A stretch of 64,000 nucleotides of DNA from Gp6-AA40 sp035711805 (GCA_035711805.1 DASTBV010000155.1:1-64000); one strand, 5' to 3'. Numbered from the stretch's first letter, positions 50,580-60,005 are shown. Translations and numbers: made by a program. Notes: generated from the letters alone by a model not told the origin.

Positions 50580-51849
50580 GCGGTTGGAACCGGCCGATGA
50601 TCCGGTTGGCAGCCGTGAAACGCGCGGCGGCGACCCTGGCGACGTCCTCGAGCGCGACCGCATCGACGCTGGAGGGAATCGACGGGAAAAAGCGCCAGTC
50701 CGCGATTGTCGCGAAGAAACCGAGCTGGTGGGCGATGTTGGAGACGCTGTCCTGTTCGAACACGAGTCGCGCGCGGAGCTGCGTCTTTGCTTTCGCGAGC
50801 TCCTGCGGAGTCACACCTCCCGTGCGCACGGTTTCCACGACCTGCAGGACACGCTCCTCCAGCACATCGAGTGACGTTCCTTCGGTGGCCGTCAGGGAAA
50901 TCGTGTAGAGAAAAGGATCCTGCGTCGGCACGATCCCGCCGCTCACTGCCGATGCCAGCCCGCTGTTGACCAGCGCCTGATAGAGCCGGGCGCTCCGCTG
51001 CGGCGGCGGCGTCCGGAAACTCGCCCAGAGGTTCAGGCCCTTGGCGCCCGTGAGGACACTGTCGAGGACCAGCAACGCAAAGAAGTCGGGATCCGTGGCG
51101 GCAGGCGCGTGGTACGCGACCTTCAGGTACGCAGTCGTCCCCTCTTTGGCAATCGTCAACCGCCGCTCTCCGAGCTGCGGTGGCTCCTGGGTATAGCGCG
51201 ACTTCGATAACGCGCCCGGCGCGATATTTCCGAACTGCTTCTCGGCGCTCCTCATTGCCTCGTCCGCGTCTACGGCGCCGACGATGACGAGAGTCGCGTT
51301 GTTGGGAACGTAATGCTGACGGTAATAGCCGTACAGATCGTCGCGCGTCATCGTCTGCAGGTCGCCGAGCCATCCGATGGTCGGGTGACGATACGGGTGC
51401 GCGTGAAACGCCGCCGCCGTCAATTCCTGGTCGAGCAGCTGTTCGGGATCGTTTTCGCCGCCCTGTAGCTCCGAGATGATCACCGTACGTTCGGATTCGA
51501 CATCCGCGGGGTCGTACAGGCAGTTCGCCATGCGTTCCGATTCGATGAACAGCATGTGATCGAGGGCGTCGTGCGTGGCCGTTTCCGTGTAGGTGGTCTG
51601 GTCGATCCAGGTGTAGCCGTTCCAATAGCCGCCGTACTGCTCGATGATGCCTTTGACCTTCTCGCGGGGGATGTTGGTTGTCCCCTTGAAGTTCATGTGC
51701 TCGACCCAGTGCGAGACGCCGGTCAGGCCCGGACGCTCGTCCTTCGAGCCGACGCGGTACCAGCACCAGACGGAGGCGAGCGGTGCGGTGTGCACCTCCT
51801 GGATCAGGACGCGCAGGCCGTTGTCGAGGAACTGCTCCCGTACGTCCAT
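50569..51849 (-). CDS. M16 family zinc metallopeptidase (catalytic subunit)
   Basis: A 426-residue M16 peptidase with the zinc motif HWVEHMNFKGTTNIPREKV near residue 47 and the usual TTYTETATHDALDHML segment after it. It pairs with the broken-motif M16 gene directly downstream, the same order as the pair at 17515-20198. No signal peptide is seen. TATAAT lies six bases before the ATG and no ribosome-binding site is present. ileS is divergent, 60 bases away. Confidence 0.9.
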   Translation of the reverse strand: MDVREQFLDNGLRVLIQEVHTAPLASVWCWYRVGSKDERPGLTGVSHWVEHMNFKGTTNIPREKVKGIIEQYGGYWNGYTWIDQTTYTETATHDALDHMLFIESERMANCLYDPADVESERTVIISELQGGENDPEQLLDQELTAAAFHAHPYRHPTIGWLGDLQTMTRDDLYGYYRQHYVPNNATLVIVGAVDADEAMRSAEKQFGNIAPGALSKSRYTQEPPQLGERRLTIAKEGTTAYLKVAYHAPAATDPDFFALLVLDSVLTGAKGLNLWASFRTPPPQRSARLYQALVNSGLASAVSGGIVPTQDPFLYTISLTATEGTSLDVLEERVLQVVETVRTGGVTPQELAKAKTQLRARLVFEQDSVSNIAHQLGFFATIADWRFFPSIPSSVDAVALEDVARVAAARFTAANRIIGRFQPHAD

Positions 51850-51855
51850 CAGCGA

Positions 51856-51861
51856 ATTATA
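51856..51861 (-). promoter_or_regulatory. -10 box TATAAT, 6 nt before ATG (leaderless type)
   Basis: On the minus strand a perfect TATAAT, then TCGCTG, then the ATG of the catalytic M16 gene. No convincing -35 at 16-18 bases. Confidence 0.5.
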
Positions 51862-51909
51862 GGCATGCAGGCAGGCAGAGCCGGGTCCCGCGCGATACCA
51901 TTGAGGTTT

Positions 51910-54723
51910 ATGCCCGAGTGGAAAGAGACGGTAAACCTGCCACGGACAGGTTTTCCGATGAAGGCCAACCTCCAGACCGCTGAGCCCGAGGCGATCGCCC
52001 GGTGGGAGGCAATGGACCTCTACGGACGAATTCGCGAAAAGCGCCGCGGCGCGCCGAAGTTCGTCTTTCATGACGGTCCGCCGTATGCCAACGGCCAGAT
52101 CCACCTCGGCACCGCCCTCAACAAGATCCTGAAGGACATCGTCATCAAGTCCCGGACGATGGCCGGTTTCGACGTGCCGTACAAGCCAGGGTACGACTGC
52201 CACGGCCTGCCGATCGAGTTGAAAGTGGACCGGGAGCTTGGACCGAAGAAGCGCGATATGTCCATCGCCGACATTCGCCGCGCCTGTCGTGAATACGCCG
52301 GCCGGTACATCGATGTGATGACCGCGGAGTTCAAGCGGCTGATGGTCTTCGGCGATTGGTCCCACTACTACCTGACCATGAATGCGCAGTACCAGGCGGA
52401 CATCGCCCGATCGCTCGGCAAGTTCGTCGAGCGCGGGCTGGTCTACAAAGGCAAGAAGCCTGTTCACTGGTGCATTCACTGCCGGACGGCGCTCGCCGAG
52501 GCGGAGGTCGAGTACGACGATCACACCTCGCCGTCGATCTACGTCGAGTTCCCGCTCAGCGCGGCAAGTGCAGCGGATCTGGCAGCTCGCGCGCCGGCGC
52601 TCGCTGGACGCGATGTCTCGGTACTCATCTGGACGACAACGCCGTGGACGATTCCGTCGAATCTGGCAATCGCGTTTCATCCCGAACTGGACTATGCGGC
52701 GTATGACGTCGACGGCCGCGTTGTCATCGTCGCCGAAGGCCTGGCGGCGACGGTCGCGCAGACCATCAAGCGGCCATTCGGCGAACCGATCGCGCGCATG
52801 AAGGGTGAAACGCTGGAGGGTCTCAGGTTCCGCCATCCTCTGTACGAGCGCGATTCAGTCGCGGTCCTGGCGGATTACGTCACGCTCGAACAAGGCACAG
52901 GTGCGGTTCATACCGCGCCGGGCCACGGCGCGGACGACTTTCTGACCGGGAAAAAGTACGGCTTGGACATCTACGCGCCAGTCGGACCAGGGGGCCATTT
53001 TCTCGACTCGGTCGAATTGTTTGCCGGCCAGCGCGTGTTCGACGCAAACCCGAAAGTCGAGGAGGCATTGCACGAACGCAGCCGTCTCTGGCATCGGGAA
53101 TCGTTGTCCCACCAGTACCCGCACTGCTGGCGCTGCCACAATCCGGTGATCTTTCTGGCGACGTCGCAGTGGTTCGTTCGCCTGGACGGCGAGGCCGCAA
53201 TTGCCGGTGCGGATGGCCAGCGGCGGACGCTGCGGGAGGCGGCACGCCGCGCCATTGACCACGAGGTGAAGTGGGTCCCGGCCTGGGGCCGGGACCGCAT
53301 CTTCAACATGGTGACCAACCGGCCGGACTGGTGCATCTCCCGTCAGCGCGCGTGGGGTGTACCGATCCCTGCGCTCGACTGCACGGCCTGCGGCGAGGCG
53401 CTCCTGACCACGGAGTTGATCGACCTGGCAGCCACGGTGTTCGAGCGATACAACGCGGACGCGTGGTACGAACGACCAGTCGAGGAGTTCGTGCCGCCGG
53501 GCCTGACCTGTCCGTCATGCGGCGGCGCTTCCTTTGAGCGCGAGCGCGACATCCTGGACGTCTGGTTCGATTCCGGCTCGAGCCACGAAGCAGTGCTGGC
53601 GAGATCGCCGGAGCTCGGCTGGCCGGCGGACCTGTACGTCGAGGGCAGCGATCAGCATCGTGGCTGGTTCCAGAGCTCGCTGCTGGTGGCGCTGGCGACC
53701 CGTGGCCGCCCGCCGTATCGCGAGGTGCTGACGCATGGATTCCTGATCGACCTCGAAGGCCGGAAGATGTCGAAGTCGGTGGGAAACGCCATCGCCCCGC
53801 AGGACGTGATCAAGGAGAGTGGCGCCGAAATCCTGCGGCTGTGGGTCGCGATGAGCGAGTACACGGAGGACCTGCGCGTGAGCAAGGAAATCCTGACTCG
53901 CGTCGTGGACGTCTACCGGAAGCTTCGGAACACGTGCCGGATCCTGGCGGCAAACCTCTATGACTTCAATCCGGCTGCCGATGCGCTGCCCCTCGACCGC
54001 CTCGACGCCGTAGACCGCTTCGCGCTCGCACGATACGCCGAAGCCGCGCAGCGGATGCTGCGCGCGTACGACGAGTACGATTTCTCGACCGTCACGCAGA
54101 GTCTGAACACGCTGATGACCGTGGACCTGAGCGCGTTTTACGTGGATGTCACGAAGGACCGGATGTACACGCTCAGCCCGCGCTCACACGAGCGCCGCTC
54201 GACGCAGACGGCGATGTTCATCATCTGCGACGGACTGGCGAGGCTGCTGGCGCCAATCCTGCCGGTCACCGCGGACGACTTGTGGCGGCACTTACCCGGC
54301 GAACGCGGCGTCTCGGTTCACCTGGAAGACTTCCCGGCTGTCGGCCATCTCGCCAATCCGGACGTGGTTGCCACCTGGGAACGTCTGCTCGCCGTTCGCG
54401 AAACGGTGAACGGTGCGCTCGAGGAGAAGCGAAAGGACAAGATAATCGGGAACTCGCTGAGCGCGCGGGTCGTGATCACCGCCCGGGGGCCGGTCGGCGA
54501 GCTTCTCGAGATGCACGAGCAGCACCTGCCGATGCTCTTCAACGTCTCCGCTGTCGCCCTGCATCTCGGGCCGGCCGGTGAGGGCGACGATGTCCAGGTG
54601 GCCATCGAGAAGGCACCGGGGGTGAAGTGTGCCAGGTGCTGGCGGTTCGTCGCTGGTGTCCGCGCTGAGCCGGAGTGGGAAGGCGTCTGCGATCGCTGTC
54701 GCGACGCCTTGAGCGCGGCCTGA
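51910..54723 (+). CDS. ileS: Isoleucyl-tRNA synthetase
   Basis: A 937-residue class I synthetase: the HIGH-type site in PPYANGQIHLGTALNKILKD near residue 58, an editing domain with VLIWTTTPWTIPSNLAI near residue 238, KMSKS in GRKMSKSVGNAI near residue 617 and a C-terminal zinc site (KCARCWRFVAG then CDRCRDAL). It charges tRNA-Ile. lspA starts within its stop (TGATG). The start ATG has TACCAT eight bases upstream and no clear ribosome-binding site. Confidence 0.97.
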   Translation: MPEWKETVNLPRTGFPMKANLQTAEPEAIARWEAMDLYGRIREKRRGAPKFVFHDGPPYANGQIHLGTALNKILKDIVIKSRTMAGFDVPYKPGYDCHGLPIELKVDRELGPKKRDMSIADIRRACREYAGRYIDVMTAEFKRLMVFGDWSHYYLTMNAQYQADIARSLGKFVERGLVYKGKKPVHWCIHCRTALAEAEVEYDDHTSPSIYVEFPLSAASAADLAARAPALAGRDVSVLIWTTTPWTIPSNLAIAFHPELDYAAYDVDGRVVIVAEGLAATVAQTIKRPFGEPIARMKGETLEGLRFRHPLYERDSVAVLADYVTLEQGTGAVHTAPGHGADDFLTGKKYGLDIYAPVGPGGHFLDSVELFAGQRVFDANPKVEEALHERSRLWHRESLSHQYPHCWRCHNPVIFLATSQWFVRLDGEAAIAGADGQRRTLREAARRAIDHEVKWVPAWGRDRIFNMVTNRPDWCISRQRAWGVPIPALDCTACGEALLTTELIDLAATVFERYNADAWYERPVEEFVPPGLTCPSCGGASFERERDILDVWFDSGSSHEAVLARSPELGWPADLYVEGSDQHRGWFQSSLLVALATRGRPPYREVLTHGFLIDLEGRKMSKSVGNAIAPQDVIKESGAEILRLWVAMSEYTEDLRVSKEILTRVVDVYRKLRNTCRILAANLYDFNPAADALPLDRLDAVDRFALARYAEAAQRMLRAYDEYDFSTVTQSLNTLMTVDLSAFYVDVTKDRMYTLSPRSHERRSTQTAMFIICDGLARLLAPILPVTADDLWRHLPGERGVSVHLEDFPAVGHLANPDVVATWERLLAVRETVNGALEEKRKDKIIGNSLSARVVITARGPVGELLEMHEQHLPMLFNVSAVALHLGPAGEGDDVQVAIEKAPGVKCARCWRFVAGVRAEPEWEGVCDRCRDALSAA

Positions 54724-55214
54724 TGTCCACCCGCGTGCAACTCCTCGTGGCTGTGGCGGTCGTGGTATTCGACCAGATCGTCAAGGCAATGGTGCGAAGC
54801 CGCCTGATGCTGCACGAAAGCGTCACGGTCATTCCGGGATTCTTCGATCTGACGCGCGTGCACAATACGGGCGCGGCGTACGGGTTTCTCAACGGTGTGG
54901 ATTTCCCGTTCAAGACGGCGTTGCTCGCCTGCGTGGCGACCGCTGCGCTGATCGGCCTCACACTCTACGCGGTCAAGCTCGAGCGCAGCCAGGTGCTGAC
55001 ACGCGTGGGCCTGACGCTGGTCATCGGCGGCGCCGCCGGCAACCTCATCGACCGGGTCACCGCCGGCTACGTCCTCGACTTCGTCGACCTCTACCGCGGT
55101 GGCTGGCACTTCTGGGCATTCAACGTCGCAGACTCGGCGATTTCCATCGGCGTGGCACTGATGATCCTCGAGCTGCTTGGCCTCGGACGGACACGTGTAT
55201 CCAGAGCTGTTTAA
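54723..55214 (+). CDS. lspA: Signal peptidase II
   Basis: A 163-residue inner-membrane aspartyl protease with four transmembrane segments. The catalytic aspartates are in GGAAGNLIDRVTAG near residue 112 and in WAFNVADSAISIGVAL near residue 138. It removes lipoprotein signal peptides after Lgt has added diacylglycerol. The ileS-lspA-lgt order with overlaps (1 base and 20 bases) places both lipoprotein-maturation enzymes on one transcript. Confidence 0.95.
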   Translation: MSTRVQLLVAVAVVVFDQIVKAMVRSRLMLHESVTVIPGFFDLTRVHNTGAAYGFLNGVDFPFKTALLACVATAALIGLTLYAVKLERSQVLTRVGLTLVIGGAAGNLIDRVTAGYVLDFVDLYRGGWHFWAFNVADSAISIGVALMILELLGLGRTRVSRAV

Positions 55215-56007
55215 GGTCGGACCGTTCACCGTCTATACCTACGGCGTCCTGCTGGCGGCGTCGTACCTGCTGGGACTGCGCCTGGCGATGTGGCGGGCAA
55301 AAAAGTGGGGGCTGGACCCGAACCGGGTGCTCGACCTCGGCATTTACATCATCATTGCCGCGCTCGTCGGGGCCAAGCTGCTCCTGCTCGTCGTGGACTT
55401 CGATCAGTTCAGGAACCCGCGTGAACTGCTGAACCTCGCCCGCCTCGGCGGAGTGTTCTACGGTGGGCTGCTGCTCGCCGTCGGCGTTGCCTTCTGGTAC
55501 ATCCATCGTCACCGCCTGCCCTTCTGGACGACGTGCGACGTGTTCGCGCCCGGCATCGCCCTCGGCCATGTCACAGGACGGCTCGGATGCCTGGCCGCGG
55601 GCTGCTGCTACGGCAAGCCGACCGACATGCCGTGGGCGATCGTGTTCACCAACCCGCTGGCGGCGGCAAACGTCGGGACTCCGCTCGGCATCCCGCTGCA
55701 TCCCACGCAGATATACGAGGCGGGTGCGTCGCTGATGATCCTGGCACTCCTGCTCGCCACGGAACGGCGCGGGCGCCGGTTTGCTGGACGGACCTTCTGG
55801 TCTTACATGTTTCTGTATGCGGTCTCGCGCTACGTCATCGAGATCTACCGGGGCGATCCGCGCGGCACCGTGTTCGGAATGTTCTCGACGTCGCAGTTCA
55901 TTTCGGTCGTGCTCGCGCCGCTCAGCCTGATCATGCTGGTCTGGCTGTCTCGCCGCGCCCCCGTCGAACCCGATCAGGCCCGGAAGCCCCGCCGCATGGC
56001 CGCATAA
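55195..56007 (+). CDS. lgt: Prolipoprotein diacylglyceryl transferase
   Basis: A 270-residue membrane enzyme with the Lgt signature GRLGCLAAGCCYGKPTD near residue 137 and HPTQIYEAGASL near residue 180. It transfers diacylglycerol to the lipobox cysteine of prolipoproteins. I use GTG at 55195 so the protein begins YPELFKVGPFTVYTYG, the usual Lgt N-terminus; a TTG 6 codons upstream is the alternative. It overlaps lspA by 20 bases. Confidence 0.94.
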   Translation: MYPELFKVGPFTVYTYGVLLAASYLLGLRLAMWRAKKWGLDPNRVLDLGIYIIIAALVGAKLLLLVVDFDQFRNPRELLNLARLGGVFYGGLLLAVGVAFWYIHRHRLPFWTTCDVFAPGIALGHVTGRLGCLAAGCCYGKPTDMPWAIVFTNPLAAANVGTPLGIPLHPTQIYEAGASLMILALLLATERRGRRFAGRTFWSYMFLYAVSRYVIEIYRGDPRGTVFGMFSTSQFISVVLAPLSLIMLVWLSRRAPVEPDQARKPRRMAA

Positions 56008-56019
56008 CCGCACAGATCC

Positions 56020-56970
56020 GTGGCGTTCGAGTTCGAGGTCCCCGCCGACTCCGACGGTCAGCGGCTCGATCGTGTGCTGGTCTCGATGCTTGCCGACCAC
56101 TCGCGATCGCGGCTTCAGCGGCTGATTGCGGACGGCTGCGTGCGCGTTGGCGGGACTGTCGCCGTCAAGCCGAACACCATCGTTCACGGTGGAGACCGGA
56201 TCGAGGTTGACGTTCCCGCGCCACGACCGTCGGAGGTCGAGCCGGAACCGCTGGATTTCGACATCCTGTATCAGGACCCTGACCTCGCGGTCCTGAACAA
56301 GCCGGCGGGAATGGTGGTGCACCCCGGCGCCGGCCACGCCTCGGGCACGCTCGTCAACGCGCTGCTGCACCACATGGACGATCTCAGCGGCATCGGCGGT
56401 GAACGGCGACCGGGCATCGTCCATCGGCTCGATCGTGGTACGTCCGGGGTGATGGTCGTTGCGAAGAACGACGCCTCACATCAGGAGCTGGCACGTCAGT
56501 TTCACGACCGCGAGATCGAGAAGGAGTACATCGCGCTCGTGTGGGGCGTCGTACAGGCGGGACGGCGGATCGACGCCGCAATCGGGAGGGATCCCTCGAA
56601 CCGGCAGAAGATGTCCTCACGCGCCAGGCACGCACGCGAAGCGGTGACGCGCATCACGCGCGCGCATCACCTCCCCGGGCTGACGCTCTGCCAGGTCGCG
56701 ATTCACACCGGGCGCACGCATCAGATCCGCGTGCACTTGAGCGCCATCGGCCACCCTATCGTCGGCGATGCGCTCTACGGCGGCGTTCACCGGCGCGTCG
56801 CCGGCGACATTCGCGCGGTGCAGCGGCTCGAGCGGCCGTTCCTGCACGCCGCGCGACTCGTGTTCAAACATCCCCGGGACGGCCGCCGTCTCGAATTCAT
56901 CGCTCCACTTGCGGCGGATCTGACCGCGGTGCTGAACGACCTGCCGGGCTGGGCTGACCGTGATGAATAA
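56020..56970 (+). CDS. RluA/RluD family pseudouridine synthase
   Basis: A 316-residue enzyme with an N-terminal S4 RNA-binding domain (QRLDRVLVSMLADHSRSRLQ) and the catalytic domain with the aspartate in IVHRLDRGTSGVMVVAKN near residue 137. It converts uridines in 23S rRNA to pseudouridine; the S4 domain and length point to RluD (or RluC). The start is GTG at 56020. It follows lgt by 12 bases and overlaps the NUDIX gene. Confidence 0.9.
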   Translation: MAFEFEVPADSDGQRLDRVLVSMLADHSRSRLQRLIADGCVRVGGTVAVKPNTIVHGGDRIEVDVPAPRPSEVEPEPLDFDILYQDPDLAVLNKPAGMVVHPGAGHASGTLVNALLHHMDDLSGIGGERRPGIVHRLDRGTSGVMVVAKNDASHQELARQFHDREIEKEYIALVWGVVQAGRRIDAAIGRDPSNRQKMSSRARHAREAVTRITRAHHLPGLTLCQVAIHTGRTHQIRVHLSAIGHPIVGDALYGGVHRRVAGDIRAVQRLERPFLHAARLVFKHPRDGRRLEFIAPLAADLTAVLNDLPGWADRDE

Positions 56971-57508
56971 GCCAATCGTCCCCCGCGAGATCCGCCGCGT
57001 TTACCAGGGCCGGATCTTCACTGTTCAAGTCGAGACGGTGAGACTGCCCAACGGCAGCGAGCTGAACGCCGACATCGTCAGACACCCGGGTTCGGTGGTC
57101 ATCATCCCGGTCACTGCTGCCGGCGAGATCATCCTCGTCAGGCAATACCGCCATGCCATCGGCCGCTTCGCATGGGAGCTTCCCGCCGGTAGCTTGAAGG
57201 CGTCCGAAGACGCGGCCGACGCCGCGCGGCGCGAGTGTCAGGAGGAAGTGGGTCTCGTACCCGCGCGCCTGACGCCGCTCGGATCGTTTTTCCCGACGCC
57301 AGGTTACTGCGATGAGGAGATGAATTTCTTCCGCGCCGACGGGCTCCGCGACCCGAAGGCCGACGAAACCGCTCGCCCGGACGAGGACGAGGACATCGAG
57401 ACGCAGGCGTTCAGCCGGGAGACACTGCGGCAGATGATTGCGGCTGGCGAGATCATTGATCTGAAAACGGTTGCCGGGCTCGCGCTGCTGGAATCCAGGC
57501 ACCCCTGA
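56963..57508 (+). CDS. NUDIX hydrolase, ADP-ribose pyrophosphatase-like
   Basis: A 181-residue NUDIX protein with a complete box, from GSLKASEDAADAARREC to QEEVGL near residues 81-103, and VVIIPVTAAGEIILVRQYRH before it, as in ADP-ribose pyrophosphatases. It hydrolyses nucleoside diphosphate linkages. ATG 56963 overlaps the pseudouridine synthase stop; a GTG one codon upstream is possible. Its stop codon lies in the loop of a perfect hairpin. Confidence 0.88.
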   Translation: MNKPIVPREIRRVYQGRIFTVQVETVRLPNGSELNADIVRHPGSVVIIPVTAAGEIILVRQYRHAIGRFAWELPAGSLKASEDAADAARRECQEEVGLVPARLTPLGSFFPTPGYCDEEMNFFRADGLRDPKADETARPDEDEDIETQAFSRETLRQMIAAGEIIDLKTVAGLALLESRHP

Positions 57509-57517
57509 AGGGGTGCC
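57498..57517 (+). terminator. Perfect 8-bp hairpin over the NUDIX stop codon
   Basis: ggcacccc-tgaa-ggggtgcc, with the stop TGA in the loop. It lies between convergent genes and could act as a terminator or 3' stabiliser for the ileS-to-NUDIX transcript. No T-run follows, so it may instead be a short mobile palindrome that captured the stop. Confidence 0.55.
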
Positions 57518-57520
57518 CTA

Positions 57521-57570
57521 CGAACTAGCGACTAGCAACTACTACGAACGACCAACGACCAACGACCTAC
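57521..57570 (+). repeat. Low-complexity short tandem repeat
   Basis: Heptamer-like units (actagcg actagca, then acgacca acgacca acgacc) between the NUDIX and lon gene ends. This is a simple-sequence tract, unlike the rest of the window, that reaches into the last codons of lon. Confidence 0.6.
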
Positions 57571-60005
57571 TGGATAGCCGGCGGCACGCGCCTGCTTGCC
57601 CGCCGATCGCCCGGTGCCTTCTGCACCGGGGTCAGCGCCAGCAGCAACACCTCGTCGACAGTCTGGACGTAGTGGATCGTCATGTCACGGCGCAGTTCGT
57701 CCGTGAGGTCCTCGTTGACGTTCTTTTCGTTCGGACGCGGCAGGATCACCTCACGGATGCCGATGCGCCGGGCGGCCAGGACCTTTTCCTTGATGCCGCC
57801 GACCGGCAACACGCGGCCCGATAACGTGATCTCCCCGGTCATCGCGATGTCGCCGCGCACCGGACGGCGCGTCAGCTCGGATGCCAGCGCGGTGGCGATG
57901 GTGACGCCGGCGGACGGTCCGTCCTTCGGAATGGCTCCCGAGGGTACGTGCAGATGGATCTCCGCGTTCTTGAAGAAATCGGGATCGGCGCCGTAGGTCG
58001 ACGCGTGCGCACGGAACCACGACAGCGCGGCACGGGCCGACTCCTTCATCACCTCGCCGAGTTGACCCGTCAGCGTCAACGATCCGGTACCGGCCATCCG
58101 CGAGGCTTCGACGAAGAGCACGTCTCCGCCGGCCGGCGTCCAGGCGAGGCCGATGGCCACGCCCGGATCCTTGGTGCGCTCTTCGATTTCCTCGTCCATG
58201 AAGGTCGGCGCGCCGAGCATGCCGACGACAACGGCCGGGGTGATCGTCAGCGGCGATTCGTCGCCCTCGGCGCGTTTGCGCGCCGCCTTGCGGCAGAGTG
58301 CGGCGATTTCGCGCTCCAGGTTGCGGACACCGGCCTCGCGCGTGTAGCCCCGAATCACCGTGCGCAGGGCATCGTCGCTGATGGTGACCTGCTCCGGCGT
58401 CAGCCCATGATTCGCGATCTGCTTCTGCACCAGGTGTTCGCGCGCGATGGCCAGCTTCTCCTCTTCGGTGTAGCCGGGAATCTCGAGGACCTCCATCCGG
58501 TCGCGAAGCGCAGGCGGCACGGGATCCAGCACGTTCGCGGTTGTGATGAAGAGCACCTCGGACAGATCGAACGGCACATCGAGATAGTGATCGCGGAAGG
58601 TATTGTTCTGCTCCGGGTCGAGCACCTCGAGCAGCGCTGACGCCGGGTCGCCGCGGAAGTCTGATCCCAGCTTGTCGATTTCGTCGAGGATGAACACCGG
58701 GTTCCTGGACTCGGCGCGCCGCATACCCTGCAGGATTTGCCCGGGGAGCGCGCCGATGTACGTCCGGCGATGCCCGCGGATCTCCGCCTCATCGCGCATC
58801 CCGCCGAGCGACACGCGGACGAACTTGCGCCCAAGTGACTGCGCGATCGAGCGCGCCAGGGACGTCTTGCCCACACCCGGAGGACCGACGAAACAGAGGA
58901 TCGGCCCTTTGACGGTTGGATTGAGCTTGCGAACCGCGAGGTATTCGAGGATGCGGTCCTTCGCTTTTTCCAGGCCCGAGTGGTCCGCGTCGAGCGTCTG
59001 CTTCGTTTTCGGCAGATCGATCACCTCATCGGTCCGCTTCTGCCACGGCAGCATCACCAGCCAGTCCAGGTACGTCCTCGACACCGTGTACTCGGCCGCT
59101 GCCACGGGCATCTTCGCCAGACGATCGAGCTCGCGCTGCGCCTCTTTCCTGACCGCGTCCGGCATGCCGGCGGCGTCGATCTTCTGCTGCAGCTCTTCGA
59201 TTTCCTTGGTCTGATCGTCGCCCTCGCCCAGCTCTCTCTGAATCGCCTTCAGCTGCTCGCGAAGGAAGTATTCGCGCTGGTTCTTGCCGACTTCCGACTG
59301 GACCTGCGATTGAATCTTCGACCCGAGCTCGAGGACTTCGAGCTCCTTGATCAGGATCCTGTTGAGCGCATCCATACGCGCGCGGACGTCGAGCGTTTCG
59401 AGAACCTCCTGCTTGACGGGTGTGGCAATCGTGGTAAGGCTCGAGGCGATGAAGTCGGCCAGCCGCCCTGCTTCGGCGATATTCGCCGCCAGCGTCTGCA
59501 GATCGTCGGACAGCAGCGGCGAGAGCGAGACCACCTGCTGGAAGTTCGTTTTGATATTCCGGAGGAGGGCATCAATCTCCAGACGATCGTCGTCACGGAG
59601 CGCCTCGACGGCGGGCGTCACACGCGCGCGGAGGTACGGCCGCGTCTCCCTGACCTCGTCTAGCCGCAGCCGTTCGAGCCCCTGCACGATCAAGCGCAGG
59701 CTGCCATCGGGCAGCTTGAACATCTTGTGTATCAGACTCGCCGTGCCGACTTCGAAGAGGTCGGCCTGCTGCGGTTCCTCGACCGACGCGTCGCGCTGCG
59801 TGAAGACACCAATCAGCTTGCCCTGTGAGATGGCTTCGTCGATCAGGCGAACGGAGCTCTCGCGCGCCACCGCGAGCGGCATGAAGGAATTGGGAAACAG
59901 GACGGTGTCGCGAAGCGGCAGGATCGGCAGCTCATCCGGAACCGCAATCGGACGATCGCCGGCAGACAGCTCTTCGAGATCCAGCGTCTCGTCGCGATCG
60001 CTCAT
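57567..60005 (-). CDS. lon: ATP-dependent protease Lon
   Basis: An 812-residue Lon: N-terminal substrate domain (ELPILPLRDTVLFPNSFMPL), AAA+ ATPase with Walker A FVGPPGVGKTSLARSIA near residue 370 and Walker B region VFILDEIDKL near residue 430, and the Ser-Lys protease with serine in KDGPSAGVTIATAL near residue 690 and lysine in GGIKEKVLAARR near residue 735. It degrades misfolded and regulatory proteins. ATG 60005 has a clear aggagagg ribosome-binding site. Hairpins and a terminator separate it from the upstream DksA-like gene. Confidence 0.96.
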   Translation of the reverse strand: MSDRDETLDLEELSAGDRPIAVPDELPILPLRDTVLFPNSFMPLAVARESSVRLIDEAISQGKLIGVFTQRDASVEEPQQADLFEVGTASLIHKMFKLPDGSLRLIVQGLERLRLDEVRETRPYLRARVTPAVEALRDDDRLEIDALLRNIKTNFQQVVSLSPLLSDDLQTLAANIAEAGRLADFIASSLTTIATPVKQEVLETLDVRARMDALNRILIKELEVLELGSKIQSQVQSEVGKNQREYFLREQLKAIQRELGEGDDQTKEIEELQQKIDAAGMPDAVRKEAQRELDRLAKMPVAAAEYTVSRTYLDWLVMLPWQKRTDEVIDLPKTKQTLDADHSGLEKAKDRILEYLAVRKLNPTVKGPILCFVGPPGVGKTSLARSIAQSLGRKFVRVSLGGMRDEAEIRGHRRTYIGALPGQILQGMRRAESRNPVFILDEIDKLGSDFRGDPASALLEVLDPEQNNTFRDHYLDVPFDLSEVLFITTANVLDPVPPALRDRMEVLEIPGYTEEEKLAIAREHLVQKQIANHGLTPEQVTISDDALRTVIRGYTREAGVRNLEREIAALCRKAARKRAEGDESPLTITPAVVVGMLGAPTFMDEEIEERTKDPGVAIGLAWTPAGGDVLFVEASRMAGTGSLTLTGQLGEVMKESARAALSWFRAHASTYGADPDFFKNAEIHLHVPSGAIPKDGPSAGVTIATALASELTRRPVRGDIAMTGEITLSGRVLPVGGIKEKVLAARRIGIREVILPRPNEKNVNEDLTDELRRDMTIHYVQTVDEVLLLALTPVQKAPGDRRASRRVPPAIQ

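Noticed and set aside
57521..57570. CRISPR-like short repeats
   Set aside because: Units are only 7 bases with no spacers; this is a simple tandem tract.
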